64,000 nucleotides of DNA from an uncultured Eubacteriales bacterium (lineage in GTDB: Bacteria > Bacillota > Clostridia > Oscillospirales > Oscillospiraceae): positions 1 to 64,000 of the forward strand of contig UQVA01000010.1 of the NCBI GenBank assembly GCA_900544405.1, in the 5' to 3' direction. Both the position numbers and the translations under genes were made by a program. The notes beneath the pieces are model-generated. The model saw only the letters and a list, made by a program, of their open reading frames with translations, was not told the origin of the DNA and ran no database searches. Numbering within the stretch: position 1 is the first letter of the stretch; each line of letters opens with the position of its first letter. Below are positions 26,761 to 35,358 of the stretch, one piece after another.

Positions 26761-28224
26761 ATGGCGAAAAACATTATGATCCAGGGGACCATGTCCAATG
26801 CAGGCAAGAGCCTCCTGTGTGCGGGCCTATGCCGTATTTTCCGGCAGGACGGTTACCGGGTGGCCCCCTTCAAGTCCCAGAATATGGCCCTGAATTCCTT
26901 CATCACCGCCGACGGCGGCGAAATGGGCCGGGCCCAGGTGGTCCAGGCGGAGGCCGCCGGAATTGCACCGGATGTCCGCATGAACCCCATTCTTTTGAAG
27001 CCCACCACCGACGTGGGCAGCCAAGTCATTGTGAACGGCGTCGTCCAGGGCAATATGCGGGCCATGGAATACTACCGCCGGAAGCGGGAATTTGTCCCTG
27101 CCGTGCTGGAAGCCTACGATTCTTTGGCAGCGGAAAACGACATTATCGTCATCGAAGGGGCCGGAAGCCCTGCGGAGATCAATTTGAAGCAGGAGGACAT
27201 CGTGAACATGGGCCTTGCCAAGCTGGTGGATGCGCCGGTGCTGCTGGTGGGCGACATTGACCGGGGCGGCGTCTTTGCTCAGCTGTACGGCACGGTGGCC
27301 CTGCTGGAGCCGGAGGAAAAGGCCCGTATCAAGGGGACCATCGTCAATAAATTCCGGGGGGACAGAAAAATCCTGGAGCCTGGGCTGGAAACGCTGGAGC
27401 AGCTTTGCGGGGTCCCGGTGGCCGGGGTCATTCCCTATGTCCATGTGGACATTGACGACGAGGACAGCCTTTCCACCCGCTTCACCCGGGACACCGGCCG
27501 GAAGGACATCGATCTGGCGGTCATTCGTCTGCCCAGAATCTCCAATTTCACGGATTTTGCCCCCTTCGAGCGGTTTGAAAACGTGTCCGTACGGTATGTG
27601 GAAAAGGTCTCGGACCTTCACGACCCGGATATGATTCTACTCCCCGGCACGAAAAGCACCATTGCCGACCTGAAATGGCTCCGGGAAAGCGGTCTGGAAG
27701 CCGCCGTGCTGAAAGCCGCCTCCGCCGGGACCCCGATTTTCGGAATCTGTGGGGGCTATCAGATGCTGGGCCGGACCGTTTCGGACCCGGAGCAGGTGGA
27801 AGCGGCGGGCATTTTCGAGATCAGCGGCATGAATCTTCTGGACATGGACACCCTGTTCCGTGGGGAAAAGGTCCAGACCCAGACGGAAGGGATTTTCGAG
27901 AACATTCCGGGACTGTTTTCCTGTCTGAACGGCCTTGCCTATCAGGGCTATGAAATCCACATGGGCCGGAGCATGGAGCGCCGCAGCGCCGTCACCTGCA
28001 AGGGCAATGTGTACGGCAGCTACATCCACGGCATTTTTGACGCACCCGGCGTAGCCGAAGCCATTCTGGGGGCCTTGTGCCGGAAAAAGGGTCTGGACCC
28101 GGCCCGACTGGGGTCCTTCGACCCGAAGGCCTACAAAGAGGCCCAATACGACAAGCTGGCCGATGCGGTCCGGTCCGGGCTGGACATGGAACTGGTGTAC
28201 CGGGTCCTGAACCGGGAGGTGTGA
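26761..28224 (+). CDS. cbiP: cobyric acid synthase
   Basis: CbiP amidates side chains b, d, e and g of adenosylcobyrinic acid a,c-diamide. The 487-residue enzyme starts [20 protein letters not shown] (P-loop) and has [37 protein letters not shown], then a triad glutaminase domain with ICGGYQMLG (nucleophile Cys) and SYIHGIFD (His). ATG 26761 is preceded by CAGGAGG. The frame extends 81 bases further upstream but has no reason to begin there. Confidence 0.96.
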   Translation: MAKNIMIQGTMSNAGKSLLCAGLCRIFRQDGYRVAPFKSQNMALNSFITADGGEMGRAQVVQAEAAGIAPDVRMNPILLKPTTDVGSQVIVNGVVQGNMRAMEYYRRKREFVPAVLEAYDSLAAENDIIVIEGAGSPAEINLKQEDIVNMGLAKLVDAPVLLVGDIDRGGVFAQLYGTVALLEPEEKARIKGTIVNKFRGDRKILEPGLETLEQLCGVPVAGVIPYVHVDIDDEDSLSTRFTRDTGRKDIDLAVIRLPRISNFTDFAPFERFENVSVRYVEKVSDLHDPDMILLPGTKSTIADLKWLRESGLEAAVLKAASAGTPIFGICGGYQMLGRTVSDPEQVEAAGIFEISGMNLLDMDTLFRGEKVQTQTEGIFENIPGLFSCLNGLAYQGYEIHMGRSMERRSAVTCKGNVYGSYIHGIFDAPGVAEAILGALCRKKGLDPARLGSFDPKAYKEAQYDKLADAVRSGLDMELVYRVLNREV

Positions 28225-28226
28225 TC

Positions 28227-28745
28227 ATGGCAGGCCTTATCCACATTTACTGCGGCGACGGCAAGGGAAAAACCACCGCCGCCGTTGGGCTGACCCTCCG
28301 CTCTGCCGGTGCGGGAAACCGGGTGGTTTTTACCCAATTTTTCAAGGACGGCAGTTCCTCGGAAATTTCCCTGCTCCGGCAGATTCCCGGAATCAGCGTC
28401 CTCCATACAAAAACCGTCGGCGGTTTTTGGAAGCGCATGACGGCGGAACAGCAGGCCCAGGCCAGTCGGGATTACACGGAATTGTTCCATATCGCCTGTG
28501 AAAGGGCCAAAAATATGGACCTGCTGGTGCTGGACGAAGTGATTTCCGCCTGCAATCATGGGGCCGTTCCCGAAGAAGCCCTGCTGGAATTTCTCCAGAA
28601 CAAGCCGGAAAATCTGGAAGTGGTCCTCACGGGCCAGAACCCTTCGGAGGCGCTGTTGGCACAGGCCGATTATGTAACGGAAATGAAGAAAGTCAAGCAC
28701 CCCTTTGACCGTGGGGTACTGGCGCGCAAAGGAATTGAATATTGA
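28227..28745 (+). CDS. cobO: cob(I)alamin adenosyltransferase, CobO/BtuR type
   Basis: This 172-residue enzyme transfers the adenosyl group from ATP to the reduced cobalt. It has the CobO P-loop IYCGDGKGKTTAAVGLTLRS, the LLVLDEVISACNHG acidic strand and the TGQNPSEALLAQADYVTEM segment. GGGAGG precedes ATG 28227, two bases after cbiP. Its end shares a base with the next start codon. Confidence 0.94.
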   Translation: MAGLIHIYCGDGKGKTTAAVGLTLRSAGAGNRVVFTQFFKDGSSSEISLLRQIPGISVLHTKTVGGFWKRMTAEQQAQASRDYTELFHIACERAKNMDLLVLDEVISACNHGAVPEEALLEFLQNKPENLEVVLTGQNPSEALLAQADYVTEMKKVKHPFDRGVLARKGIEY

Positions 28746-29674
28746 TGGGCGTTGTTCTCTGTATTCTCGACGGGTTCACGGACCCGGAATTTGACCCGGC
28801 GGATTACCCGGCCCTGTCCGGCCTCCGCCGTCTTAGGGACGTAGATACCACTCTGGGGGAAAAGCCGGAAAGCCTGAACTGCATTCTCCATCTGTTGGGC
28901 GTCCGGAGCGTGCCAGCACTGCTGCGGGGGTACGCCGAAGCCCTGGGCGATGATATTCCGGTGGGCGAAAACGATTTGATTTTACGGGGCAGTTGGTTTT
29001 CCAGAGACGAAAGCGGGCATTGTGTTGCTCCCCTGGCCGCCCCGGCGGAGATTCCCGCCGGTCTCCCCTGCCGGTACGTTTCCCTGGGCAGATACAAAAG
29101 TCTGCTGATTTTTCCCGATCTTGGCGCATCCGCGAAGGAACTCACCACCTATCCCCCTTACGCTCTGGCAGGCAAATTGGCAGAGGACCTTTGTCCCAGG
29201 GGCTGCCCGGAATTGGAAACCGTGTTTCAGGCACTGTGCTTGCCCCAGTGCTGCTGCATTCCCTGGGGCCAGTCCCGGCCCATCGCCCTGCCGCCCTTCC
29301 CGGAAAAGGGGTGCGTGATTTCCGGCACTTCCGTGGTCCGGGGCATCGGGAAACTATTGGGTATGGATGTTTGGACCGTCCCCGGCGCTACCGGCGACAC
29401 GGATACGGACCTGTCCGCCAAGTGTCTGGCCGCTCTGGATGCCGCTGGAAAGTACCCCTTTGTGCTGCTGCACATCAACGGGGCCGATGAGGCGTCCCAT
29501 CGGAAAGATGCAAGAGAAAAGCATGCATTTCTTGCAAAAGCAGATGCCGAAATCATCCGCCCATTGGCAGCAAAACTGCCCTATTTTGTCGTCACCGGCG
29601 ACCACGCCGCCGACCCCCGCACCGGCAATCATGCCGGAACGCCCCAGCCGGTTTTCATCAACCGTTTTACATGA
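28745..29674 (+). CDS. ApgM-like alkaline-phosphatase-superfamily protein, candidate alpha-ribazole phosphatase
   Basis: The 309-residue protein resembles cofactor-independent phosphoglycerate mutases of the ApgM type but is shorter than their usual 400 or so residues. Visible are the metal-site LDGFTD at the N terminus, a serine in ESLNCILHLLGV aligned with the nucleophile region, GTSVVRGIGKLLGM, VPGATGDTDT, HINGADEASH and TGDHAADPRTGNHAG. It is the last gene of the cobalamin operon, coupled to cobO by TGATG. No CobC-type alpha-ribazole phosphatase lies in this window, so filling that step is a reasonable inference but unproven. Plain glycolytic mutase activity seems less likely in this setting. 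Confidence 0.8.
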   Translation: MGVVLCILDGFTDPEFDPADYPALSGLRRLRDVDTTLGEKPESLNCILHLLGVRSVPALLRGYAEALGDDIPVGENDLILRGSWFSRDESGHCVAPLAAPAEIPAGLPCRYVSLGRYKSLLIFPDLGASAKELTTYPPYALAGKLAEDLCPRGCPELETVFQALCLPQCCCIPWGQSRPIALPPFPEKGCVISGTSVVRGIGKLLGMDVWTVPGATGDTDTDLSAKCLAALDAAGKYPFVLLHINGADEASHRKDAREKHAFLAKADAEIIRPLAAKLPYFVVTGDHAADPRTGNHAGTPQPVFINRFT

Positions 29675-29713
29675 AAATCTCCGGATTCTTTGCTGTTTTT
29701 TCCCCGATGACCG

Positions 29714-29742
29714 TTGCAAAAAAAGCGGAAATATGCTATACT
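29714..29742 (+). promoter_or_regulatory. promoter of the corrinoid uptake operon
   Basis: TTGCAA (29714-29719), 17-base spacer, TATACT (29737-29742), about 40 bases after the end of the biosynthesis operon. Confidence 0.75.
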
Positions 29743-29759
29743 GTTTTCACATGGATGAA

Positions 29760-29925
29760 TTTCCCGTAAAAGTGAATAACAGCCATCCGAATGAAGGAAC
29801 CGTGTGCGAACCACGGACTGTAACGGCAACTGTAACGTGGAGCGACCTCCAATATGCCACTGGGCAACCGGGAAGGCGGGGGAAGCAAGGAAGCGGAGTC
29901 AGGATATTTCACCGGGTGGGTATGT
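29760..29925 (+). promoter_or_regulatory. cobalamin riboswitch, uptake operon
   Basis: A second cobalamin-type aptamer: GGAACCGTGTGCGAACC, GGCAACTGTAACGTGG, then GCCACTGGGCAACCGGGAAG and a B12-box-like AGTCAGGATAT (29897-29907). The 3' part of the box differs from the consensus, unlike the first riboswitch. A terminator follows. It controls the giant secreted protein, the BtuFCD-like transporter and cbiL. Boundaries are approximate. Confidence 0.93.
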
Positions 29926-29963
29926 TTCCGATTAAAGCGTTTCTGTATTCTGAAAACACCGTC

Positions 29964-29998
29964 AGGGCAGCCGTTTGGCTGCTCTGATTTTTGTTTTC
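29964..29998 (+). terminator. riboswitch-controlled terminator, uptake operon
   Basis: Hairpin AGGGCAGCC-GTTT-GGCTGCTCT followed by GATTTTTGTTTT, about 65 bases ahead of the first gene of the operon. Confidence 0.87.
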
Positions 29999-30063
29999 CG
30001 GGAGGAGCGTCTGCGCCTTTACTGTGAGATTCCCATGGAGAATTTTATAGGAGGGCATTTTTT

Positions 30064-33000
30064 ATGCACAAAATCAGTTCCAGAATTCTGGCGCTGCTGC
30101 TGGTGCTCTGTCTGCTGGTGGGCAACATTACCCCCGCCCTTGCAGCGGAGGATGACGGCACCGACGTGACCGTCAGCGAGCCCCAGTCTGCACCGGGCGC
30201 CACGGAGCCGTCCACCGAGCCGGAGGCCGACACCACAGCTCCCAGCGATGGCACGGAGCCGGACACCACCCCCACGGTTGCTCCGGCCGAAAACACCGAG
30301 CCGAGTACCGTTCCCACGGAAGCCCCGGCCGAAAACACCGAGCCGACCACGGCTCCCACGGAAGTTCCCGCCGATGAGACGGAGCCTACCGAGGCCCCGA
30401 CGCCGGTTCCGACTCCCGTAGGCTATCCTGCCGCCCCCGTGGGCGAACAGGACGTCAGTGGAAAGATGTATGTGGCCAAGCAGAACGTCACCGACGTCTA
30501 CTCCATGTTCAACATGGAAAAAGTCACTGCCATCAAAGTAGGCGATACGATTTACGTCACCGCTTATGTGAACCCGAACAGTGGAAACAAATTCAACTAC
30601 GCCTATATGTACTTCGGCACCCGCACGACCCTGATTGCACAGTTGGAAAAGGGCGGTGAGTTTGATGTCGTAGCCGGTTCTGTTGTCGAAACCACCTCCG
30701 GCACAAAACAAGCCTATCACTTCACCCTGCCCGCTTCCGCCGCAGGCACCCGCATCCCGGTCTGCATTCTGAAAAGCGACCTGACCGCAAGAAATCCCTA
30801 CAATTCCAGCGAACTGGAACTCATCGTTCCCGCTGACATTCCTGAGGGCAAGGTCACGCCTGTCCCCACGCCTGTCAGCTACCCCGCCGCCCCGGTGGAC
30901 GAGCAGGACGTCAGCGGCAAGATGTATGTTGCCAAGCAGAACGCCACCGCCGTCTACCCCATGTTCAAAATTGAGAAGGCAACGGCTGTCAAGGTAGGCG
31001 ATACTATCTACGCCACCGTGTACGTGAATGCCGCCGCCAGCGGGGCCTTTACCTACTCCTACCTGTACTTCGGCACCCGCACAGCCCTGGCTGAGCAGCT
31101 GACCGCCGGTGGCAAGTTTGATGTCGTTGGCGGTTCCGCCGTTGAAATCGCTTCCGGCACAAAGCAGGCTTATCATTTCACCCTGCCCGCCTCTGCCGCC
31201 GGAACCCGTATCTCCATCTGCACGCTGAAAGCGGACAACAAGTCCTATAATTCCAGAGAACTGGAGCTGATCGTTCCCGCTGATATTCCTGAGGGCACGA
31301 AGCCCACCGACCCCACTCAGCCCACGGAGCCCGGCGAGAAGCCGGTCCCCGCCCCCGCTATCCCCACCCTGCCCTCCGACCTGCAGGAGGCCCAGATCAA
31401 GGTCTTGAAGGCGGAGGATGGTGTGGAGTTCAAAATGTTCTCCGCCGCCAAGACCGGCATGGTGGTCCTGAACAGCCGTTTGCTCATCCACTTTGAGACC
31501 GCCAATACCTCCTTTGACAGACTGTACCTTGGCTCCAAGGCCGATGCCTTCAAGTCCCCCTATGTGCAGGGTACTGCCCGAAATGGGGGCGGCTGGGTCT
31601 TTGAATTTGAAGTCCCCGTCTCCTACCGGGGCACGCAGATGCCCATTTGCCTGGGCAAGCCCGACGGCAGCTGGTACACCAGCAAGGACCTGGTCCTCTC
31701 CATTCCCGCCGACGGTCCCGCCGACTCCGGCACAGAACTGTCCGATGCTGGCATCCAGTTCCTGGCCGCAGGCAGCTATGTGGCGCAGAGCTTCCATGTC
31801 AGTTCCTCCTCCGCCACCCTCATCGGCGGCACCATCTACTGCACCATCACCGGCACCATGGGCGGATCTCTGGCCTCCAAGATCGCCGACAAGCTGTACC
31901 TGGGCAGCCGGTTCGATCAGGACAAGTCCTCCGCCGTCACCGGCACCGTCAACGGTAAGGAGACCACCTTCACCTTCGCCGTGTCCGCCGACAAGCAGGG
32001 TATATCCATTCCCGCCGTCATCGGCATGACCGACGGCAGTTGGGACACCAATCAGGACTTCTTCCTGAACATCCCCAACTTCGGCCGCAGCTTCGACATG
32101 AGCTACTACACCGACGGCGTGTACGACCTGTACGGCAACGCCTACCCCTACCTGGACAAAGCCGACAACCGGGGCTTCCCGGTGGATACCGACTCCACCC
32201 TGACTGTCTCCGGGGACACCATCACCATCAAGTGGGTCAGCCGTGCCAGCGACACGGATAAACTCTACTTTGGCCTCGTGACCGACGACATGGCCACCCG
32301 GGAGGCCAACGCCATTTCCAACGCCGACTATACCCCCATCGGCATGAACTACAAGGTGTTCTACATCACCCTGCCCAAGAGCGCCCTGGGAAGCAAGATT
32401 CCCTTCGTGCGGCACTCTCCCCTGTGGTTCCAGGACACCAACGGCTGGCTGGAAAAGCAGGATTACCTGGTGCTTTCCGACTATCTGCCCCGGCTCCGGG
32501 ACGATACGGAGACTCGCATCGATGATGCCGACATCCACATGATCGCCGGCGGAAGCGAGGTGGAACAGAGCTTCAAGATCAGCGCCTCCTCCGCAGCCAT
32601 GAAGGGCGACACCATCACCGTGACCATTACCGGCAAGGCCGCCGGCAACAACTCCGCCAAAATTGCCGACAAGCTGTATCTGGGCAGCCGGTTCGATCAG
32701 GACAAGAGTGGCTATGTGACCGGCACGGTGAACGCCGACGGCACCACCACCTTCGTCTTTACCGTGTCCAGCGACAAGCAGGGCGTGTCCATCCCCGCCG
32801 TCACCGGCTTCTCCGACGGCAGCTGGGACACCACCCAGACCTATTTCCTGAACATTCCGAACTTTGGCCGGACCTTCGACCTGTCCTACTACACCGACGG
32901 CACCTACGACCTTTTCGGCAACGCCTATGCCCAGCTGCAGCGGAGCAGCAACCGCAGCTTCCCGGTGGACAGCGATTCCAAGCTGATCGTCTCCGGCGAT

Positions 33001-35358
33001 ACCGTCACCATCCTGTGGGTGTGCCGGTCCAAGACCTACGACAAGCTGTACTTCGGTCTGCTCTCTGACGATACTTCCCTGCGGGATGCCAATGCCGTGA
33101 CTTATGAGGACTACACCCCCATTGGCTTCGGCTACAAAATTTACACCGTCACCCTACCCAAGAGCGCCCTGGGGAGCCCCATTCCCTTCCTGCGGCACAG
33201 CTCCTCCGGCTGGCTGGAAAAGCAGGATTACCTGGTCCTCAGCGACTACCTGCCCCGCATTGGCTCCGCTCCCGTAGACCCGAGTGAACCGGATACTCCC
33301 AGCGGCACCGTGGCCGACGGCGTGTACAATGTGCCCGCCCAGACCGGTGCGGATATGTTCAAGGTGGTCCGGGCCATTCTGACCGCCAAGAACGGCAAAT
33401 ACTCCCTGACCCTGACCCTCAGCGGCACGGGCTACGATTACCTTTACGCCGGTACCGGCGCTCAGGCCGATACCGACCAGGGCAACTGGGCCCCAGCCAA
33501 AATTGTCAACTGCACCATCAATGGCGAGACCCGCGGCTTCTACACCTACACCCTGACGGTGGAGAACCCCGGCAAGCCAATCGCCATCGCTTCCCACAGC
33601 AAGAAGAACGACAAGTGGTACGACCGGTCTGTGACGCTGGACCTGTCCGCCAAGAAGCGCACCGCCACCGACGGCAGCTACACCGTCACCACCCGGTGTG
33701 ATGCGGACATGTTCAAGATCGTCAGCGCCAAGCTGGATGTGCTCAACGGTGAAATGGTCGCAACCCTGACCCTCAGCGGCAGGGGCTACGATTACCTCTA
33801 CTCCGGTACCAGTGCCCAGGCCGACGCAGCGGACAAGCGTACCTGGTCCCCCTTCCAGACCGATGCAGAAGGCAAGTACACCTACACCGTGCCTGTTTCC
33901 GAGTTGGATGCCCCGCTGAGCATCGCCGCCCACAGCAAGAAAAATAACAAGTGGTATGACCGAACCGTGACCTTCCTGTCCGATTCTCTGGTGAAGATCG
34001 GCGACGTGGACACCCCCGACGTGCCGCCCACGCCCACGAAACCCGACGTGCCCGTGACCCCCGTAGACCCGGAGAAGCCCGACGACGAGTCCCGCAACGA
34101 GATCGATACCTCCGGTTCCACCACCGTAGTGAACAACTCCACCCCCCTGAAGGACGGCGTGTACGCCCCCGACAACTTTTCCTTCTCCGGTGGCTCCGGC
34201 CGGGCCCGCATCGTCTGCACCAAGGTGACGGTAAAGAACGGCAAGGCCTATGCCACCATCCAGTTCGTCAGCGCCAGCGGCTCTCCCACGGCTTACGCCT
34301 ATGTGAAGGCCTCCGGCAGCATCTATTACTCCGCCGGCAATTCCGTCTTTACCATCCCCGTGGAGCTGAACAAGAACAACCGCATTCTGGGCATGACCAC
34401 CAAGATGTCCGCCGCCCACGAGATCGAATACACCATCTTTGTGGAACTGAAGGACACGAATGCAAAGCCCGGCAGTACCACGAAGAGCGACACCCTCAGC
34501 ACCGAGGCCCCCGACATCATGGGTCTGACCTTCGTGGAGGAGATCAAGCTGGAGCACGCCGAGTACCTGAAGCTGTTCCGCTATGAGGACGGCATCGTTC
34601 TTGCCGAGATTGATCTGACCAAGGACACTGTTCTGGACACCGACGAGGCCCGGAAGGCCCTGGCCGAAGCCGACAAGGCCGCTCAGGCTGCCTCCGGCAA
34701 GACGGTGGCTGTGGAGGAGGAATCCACCGACAACGCCCAGATCAAGGCCGACTACATTTCCGAACTGTACAAGCAGCCCATCCTCCGCTACCTGCTGGTC
34801 CCTGAGGACACGGAGCTGCCCGCCGGTCTGGAAAAGGAATACCTGATCGTGCCCCTTCCCTCCAAGAGCCTTTTCCTGATGGACGAAGTGCCTCTGGACA
34901 CGCTGGAAGCCTTTGACTCCCTGGGTGTCATCAAGGCCCTGGGCGTGAAGGAGACCGAGAACAAGACCCTTTCCAAGGCTCTTGCCGACGGCGACCTGGT
35001 CTACGGCGGCACCTGGGACAAGCCCGACTACAAGGCCCTCATCAAGGCGGAGATCGACCTGGTTCTGACCTCCGGCAAGCTGCTGCCCCTCAGCGAGGAG
35101 ACCCTCAAGGAACGCAAGCAGGAAGCCGGCAAGGACCGGGAGGATCTGACCGCCGTGGAATTCCGGGACCGCTATTATGCCCTGGCCGACCGATTCGCCG
35201 TGCTGGACGTCCCCATGCTCATCGACCGCTCCGCCGACGAAAAGGACGCCCTGGCCCAGGCCGACTGGCTGCGGCTCTATGGCATCCTGCTGGGCAATGA
35301 GGACCTGGCCGACAAGATGATCGAAGAAATTACCGCTCAGGAGGAAAAGAACGCATGA
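30064..35358 (+). CDS. giant secreted multidomain protein with half substrate-binding domain, cobalamin-regulated
   Basis: This 1764-residue protein is not a family I recognise. Residues 1-27 form a signal peptide (cut near ALA/AED), followed by a Thr/Glu/Pro-rich linker to about 120. Then come about ten related beta-type domains: A1 (121-262), A2 (273-420), B (433-560), C1a/C1b (563-820), C2a/C2b (820-1081), D1 (1082-1198), D2 (1199-1314) and, after a Pro-rich linker, D3 (1353-1465). Nearly all share a core like YDYLYxG or DKLYLG after an alternating strand, then a strand ending near SxGxW. Residues 1480-1764 resemble the N-terminal part of the next gene's substrate-binding protein. No LPXTG or other anchor is seen. 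Being first in a riboswitch-controlled BtuFCD-like operon, it likely captures or hands over corrinoids. GGAGGGC precedes the start. Confidence 0.9.
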   Translation: MHKISSRILALLLVLCLLVGNITPALAAEDDGTDVTVSEPQSAPGATEPSTEPEADTTAPSDGTEPDTTPTVAPAENTEPSTVPTEAPAENTEPTTAPTEVPADETEPTEAPTPVPTPVGYPAAPVGEQDVSGKMYVAKQNVTDVYSMFNMEKVTAIKVGDTIYVTAYVNPNSGNKFNYAYMYFGTRTTLIAQLEKGGEFDVVAGSVVETTSGTKQAYHFTLPASAAGTRIPVCILKSDLTARNPYNSSELELIVPADIPEGKVTPVPTPVSYPAAPVDEQDVSGKMYVAKQNATAVYPMFKIEKATAVKVGDTIYATVYVNAAASGAFTYSYLYFGTRTALAEQLTAGGKFDVVGGSAVEIASGTKQAYHFTLPASAAGTRISICTLKADNKSYNSRELELIVPADIPEGTKPTDPTQPTEPGEKPVPAPAIPTLPSDLQEAQIKVLKAEDGVEFKMFSAAKTGMVVLNSRLLIHFETANTSFDRLYLGSKADAFKSPYVQGTARNGGGWVFEFEVPVSYRGTQMPICLGKPDGSWYTSKDLVLSIPADGPADSGTELSDAGIQFLAAGSYVAQSFHVSSSSATLIGGTIYCTITGTMGGSLASKIADKLYLGSRFDQDKSSAVTGTVNGKETTFTFAVSADKQGISIPAVIGMTDGSWDTNQDFFLNIPNFGRSFDMSYYTDGVYDLYGNAYPYLDKADNRGFPVDTDSTLTVSGDTITIKWVSRASDTDKLYFGLVTDDMATREANAISNADYTPIGMNYKVFYITLPKSALGSKIPFVRHSPLWFQDTNGWLEKQDYLVLSDYLPRLRDDTETRIDDADIHMIAGGSEVEQSFKISASSAAMKGDTITVTITGKAAGNNSAKIADKLYLGSRFDQDKSGYVTGTVNADGTTTFVFTVSSDKQGVSIPAVTGFSDGSWDTTQTYFLNIPNFGRTFDLSYYTDGTYDLFGNAYAQLQRSSNRSFPVDSDSKLIVSGDTVTILWVCRSKTYDKLYFGLLSDDTSLRDANAVTYEDYTPIGFGYKIYTVTLPKSALGSPIPFLRHSSSGWLEKQDYLVLSDYLPRIGSAPVDPSEPDTPSGTVADGVYNVPAQTGADMFKVVRAILTAKNGKYSLTLTLSGTGYDYLYAGTGAQADTDQGNWAPAKIVNCTINGETRGFYTYTLTVENPGKPIAIASHSKKNDKWYDRSVTLDLSAKKRTATDGSYTVTTRCDADMFKIVSAKLDVLNGEMVATLTLSGRGYDYLYSGTSAQADAADKRTWSPFQTDAEGKYTYTVPVSELDAPLSIAAHSKKNNKWYDRTVTFLSDSLVKIGDVDTPDVPPTPTKPDVPVTPVDPEKPDDESRNEIDTSGSTTVVNNSTPLKDGVYAPDNFSFSGGSGRARIVCTKVTVKNGKAYATIQFVSASGSPTAYAYVKASGSIYYSAGNSVFTIPVELNKNNRILGMTTKMSAAHEIEYTIFVELKDTNAKPGSTTKSDTLSTEAPDIMGLTFVEEIKLEHAEYLKLFRYEDGIVLAEIDLTKDTVLDTDEARKALAEADKAAQAASGKTVAVEEESTDNAQIKADYISELYKQPILRYLLVPEDTELPAGLEKEYLIVPLPSKSLFLMDEVPLDTLEAFDSLGVIKALGVKETENKTLSKALADGDLVYGGTWDKPDYKALIKAEIDLVLTSGKLLPLSEETLKERKQEAGKDREDLTAVEFRDRYYALADRFAVLDVPMLIDRSADEKDALAQADWLRLYGILLGNEDLADKMIEEITAQEEKNA
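30421..34455 (+). repeat. coding tandem repeats of the beta-domain array
   Basis: The DNA here encodes the repeated domains of the giant secreted protein. Two pairs are close copies: A1/A2 (from about 30424 and 30880, both encoding QDVSGKMYVAKQN and QAYHFTLPASAAGTRI) and C1/C2 (from about 31750 and 32521, both encoding KIADKLYLGSRFDQDKS and GWLEKQDYLVLSDYLPR). D1/D2 (33307 and 33658) share HSKKN.KWYDR. The similarity suggests recent duplication and makes this a place where copy number may vary between strains. Confidence 0.85.

Noticed and set aside
30150..30420. Possible tandem DNA repeat (Glu-Pro-Thr codons) as satellite or CRISPR
   Set aside because: The period is irregular and in frame with a Thr/Glu/Pro-rich linker; no spacers of equal length and no cas genes.
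30019..32538. Long open frame on the minus strand opposite the giant secreted protein
   Set aside because: It is Gly/Val/His-rich with no ribosome binding site and mirrors the codon bias of the plus-strand gene, which has a signal peptide, repeats and operon context.
33307..34005. Identification of the D domains as classical NEAT haem-binding domains
   Set aside because: The layout is similar, but the NEAT signature (S-x-M followed by a YxxxY haem motif) is not convincing, so I leave the family unnamed.
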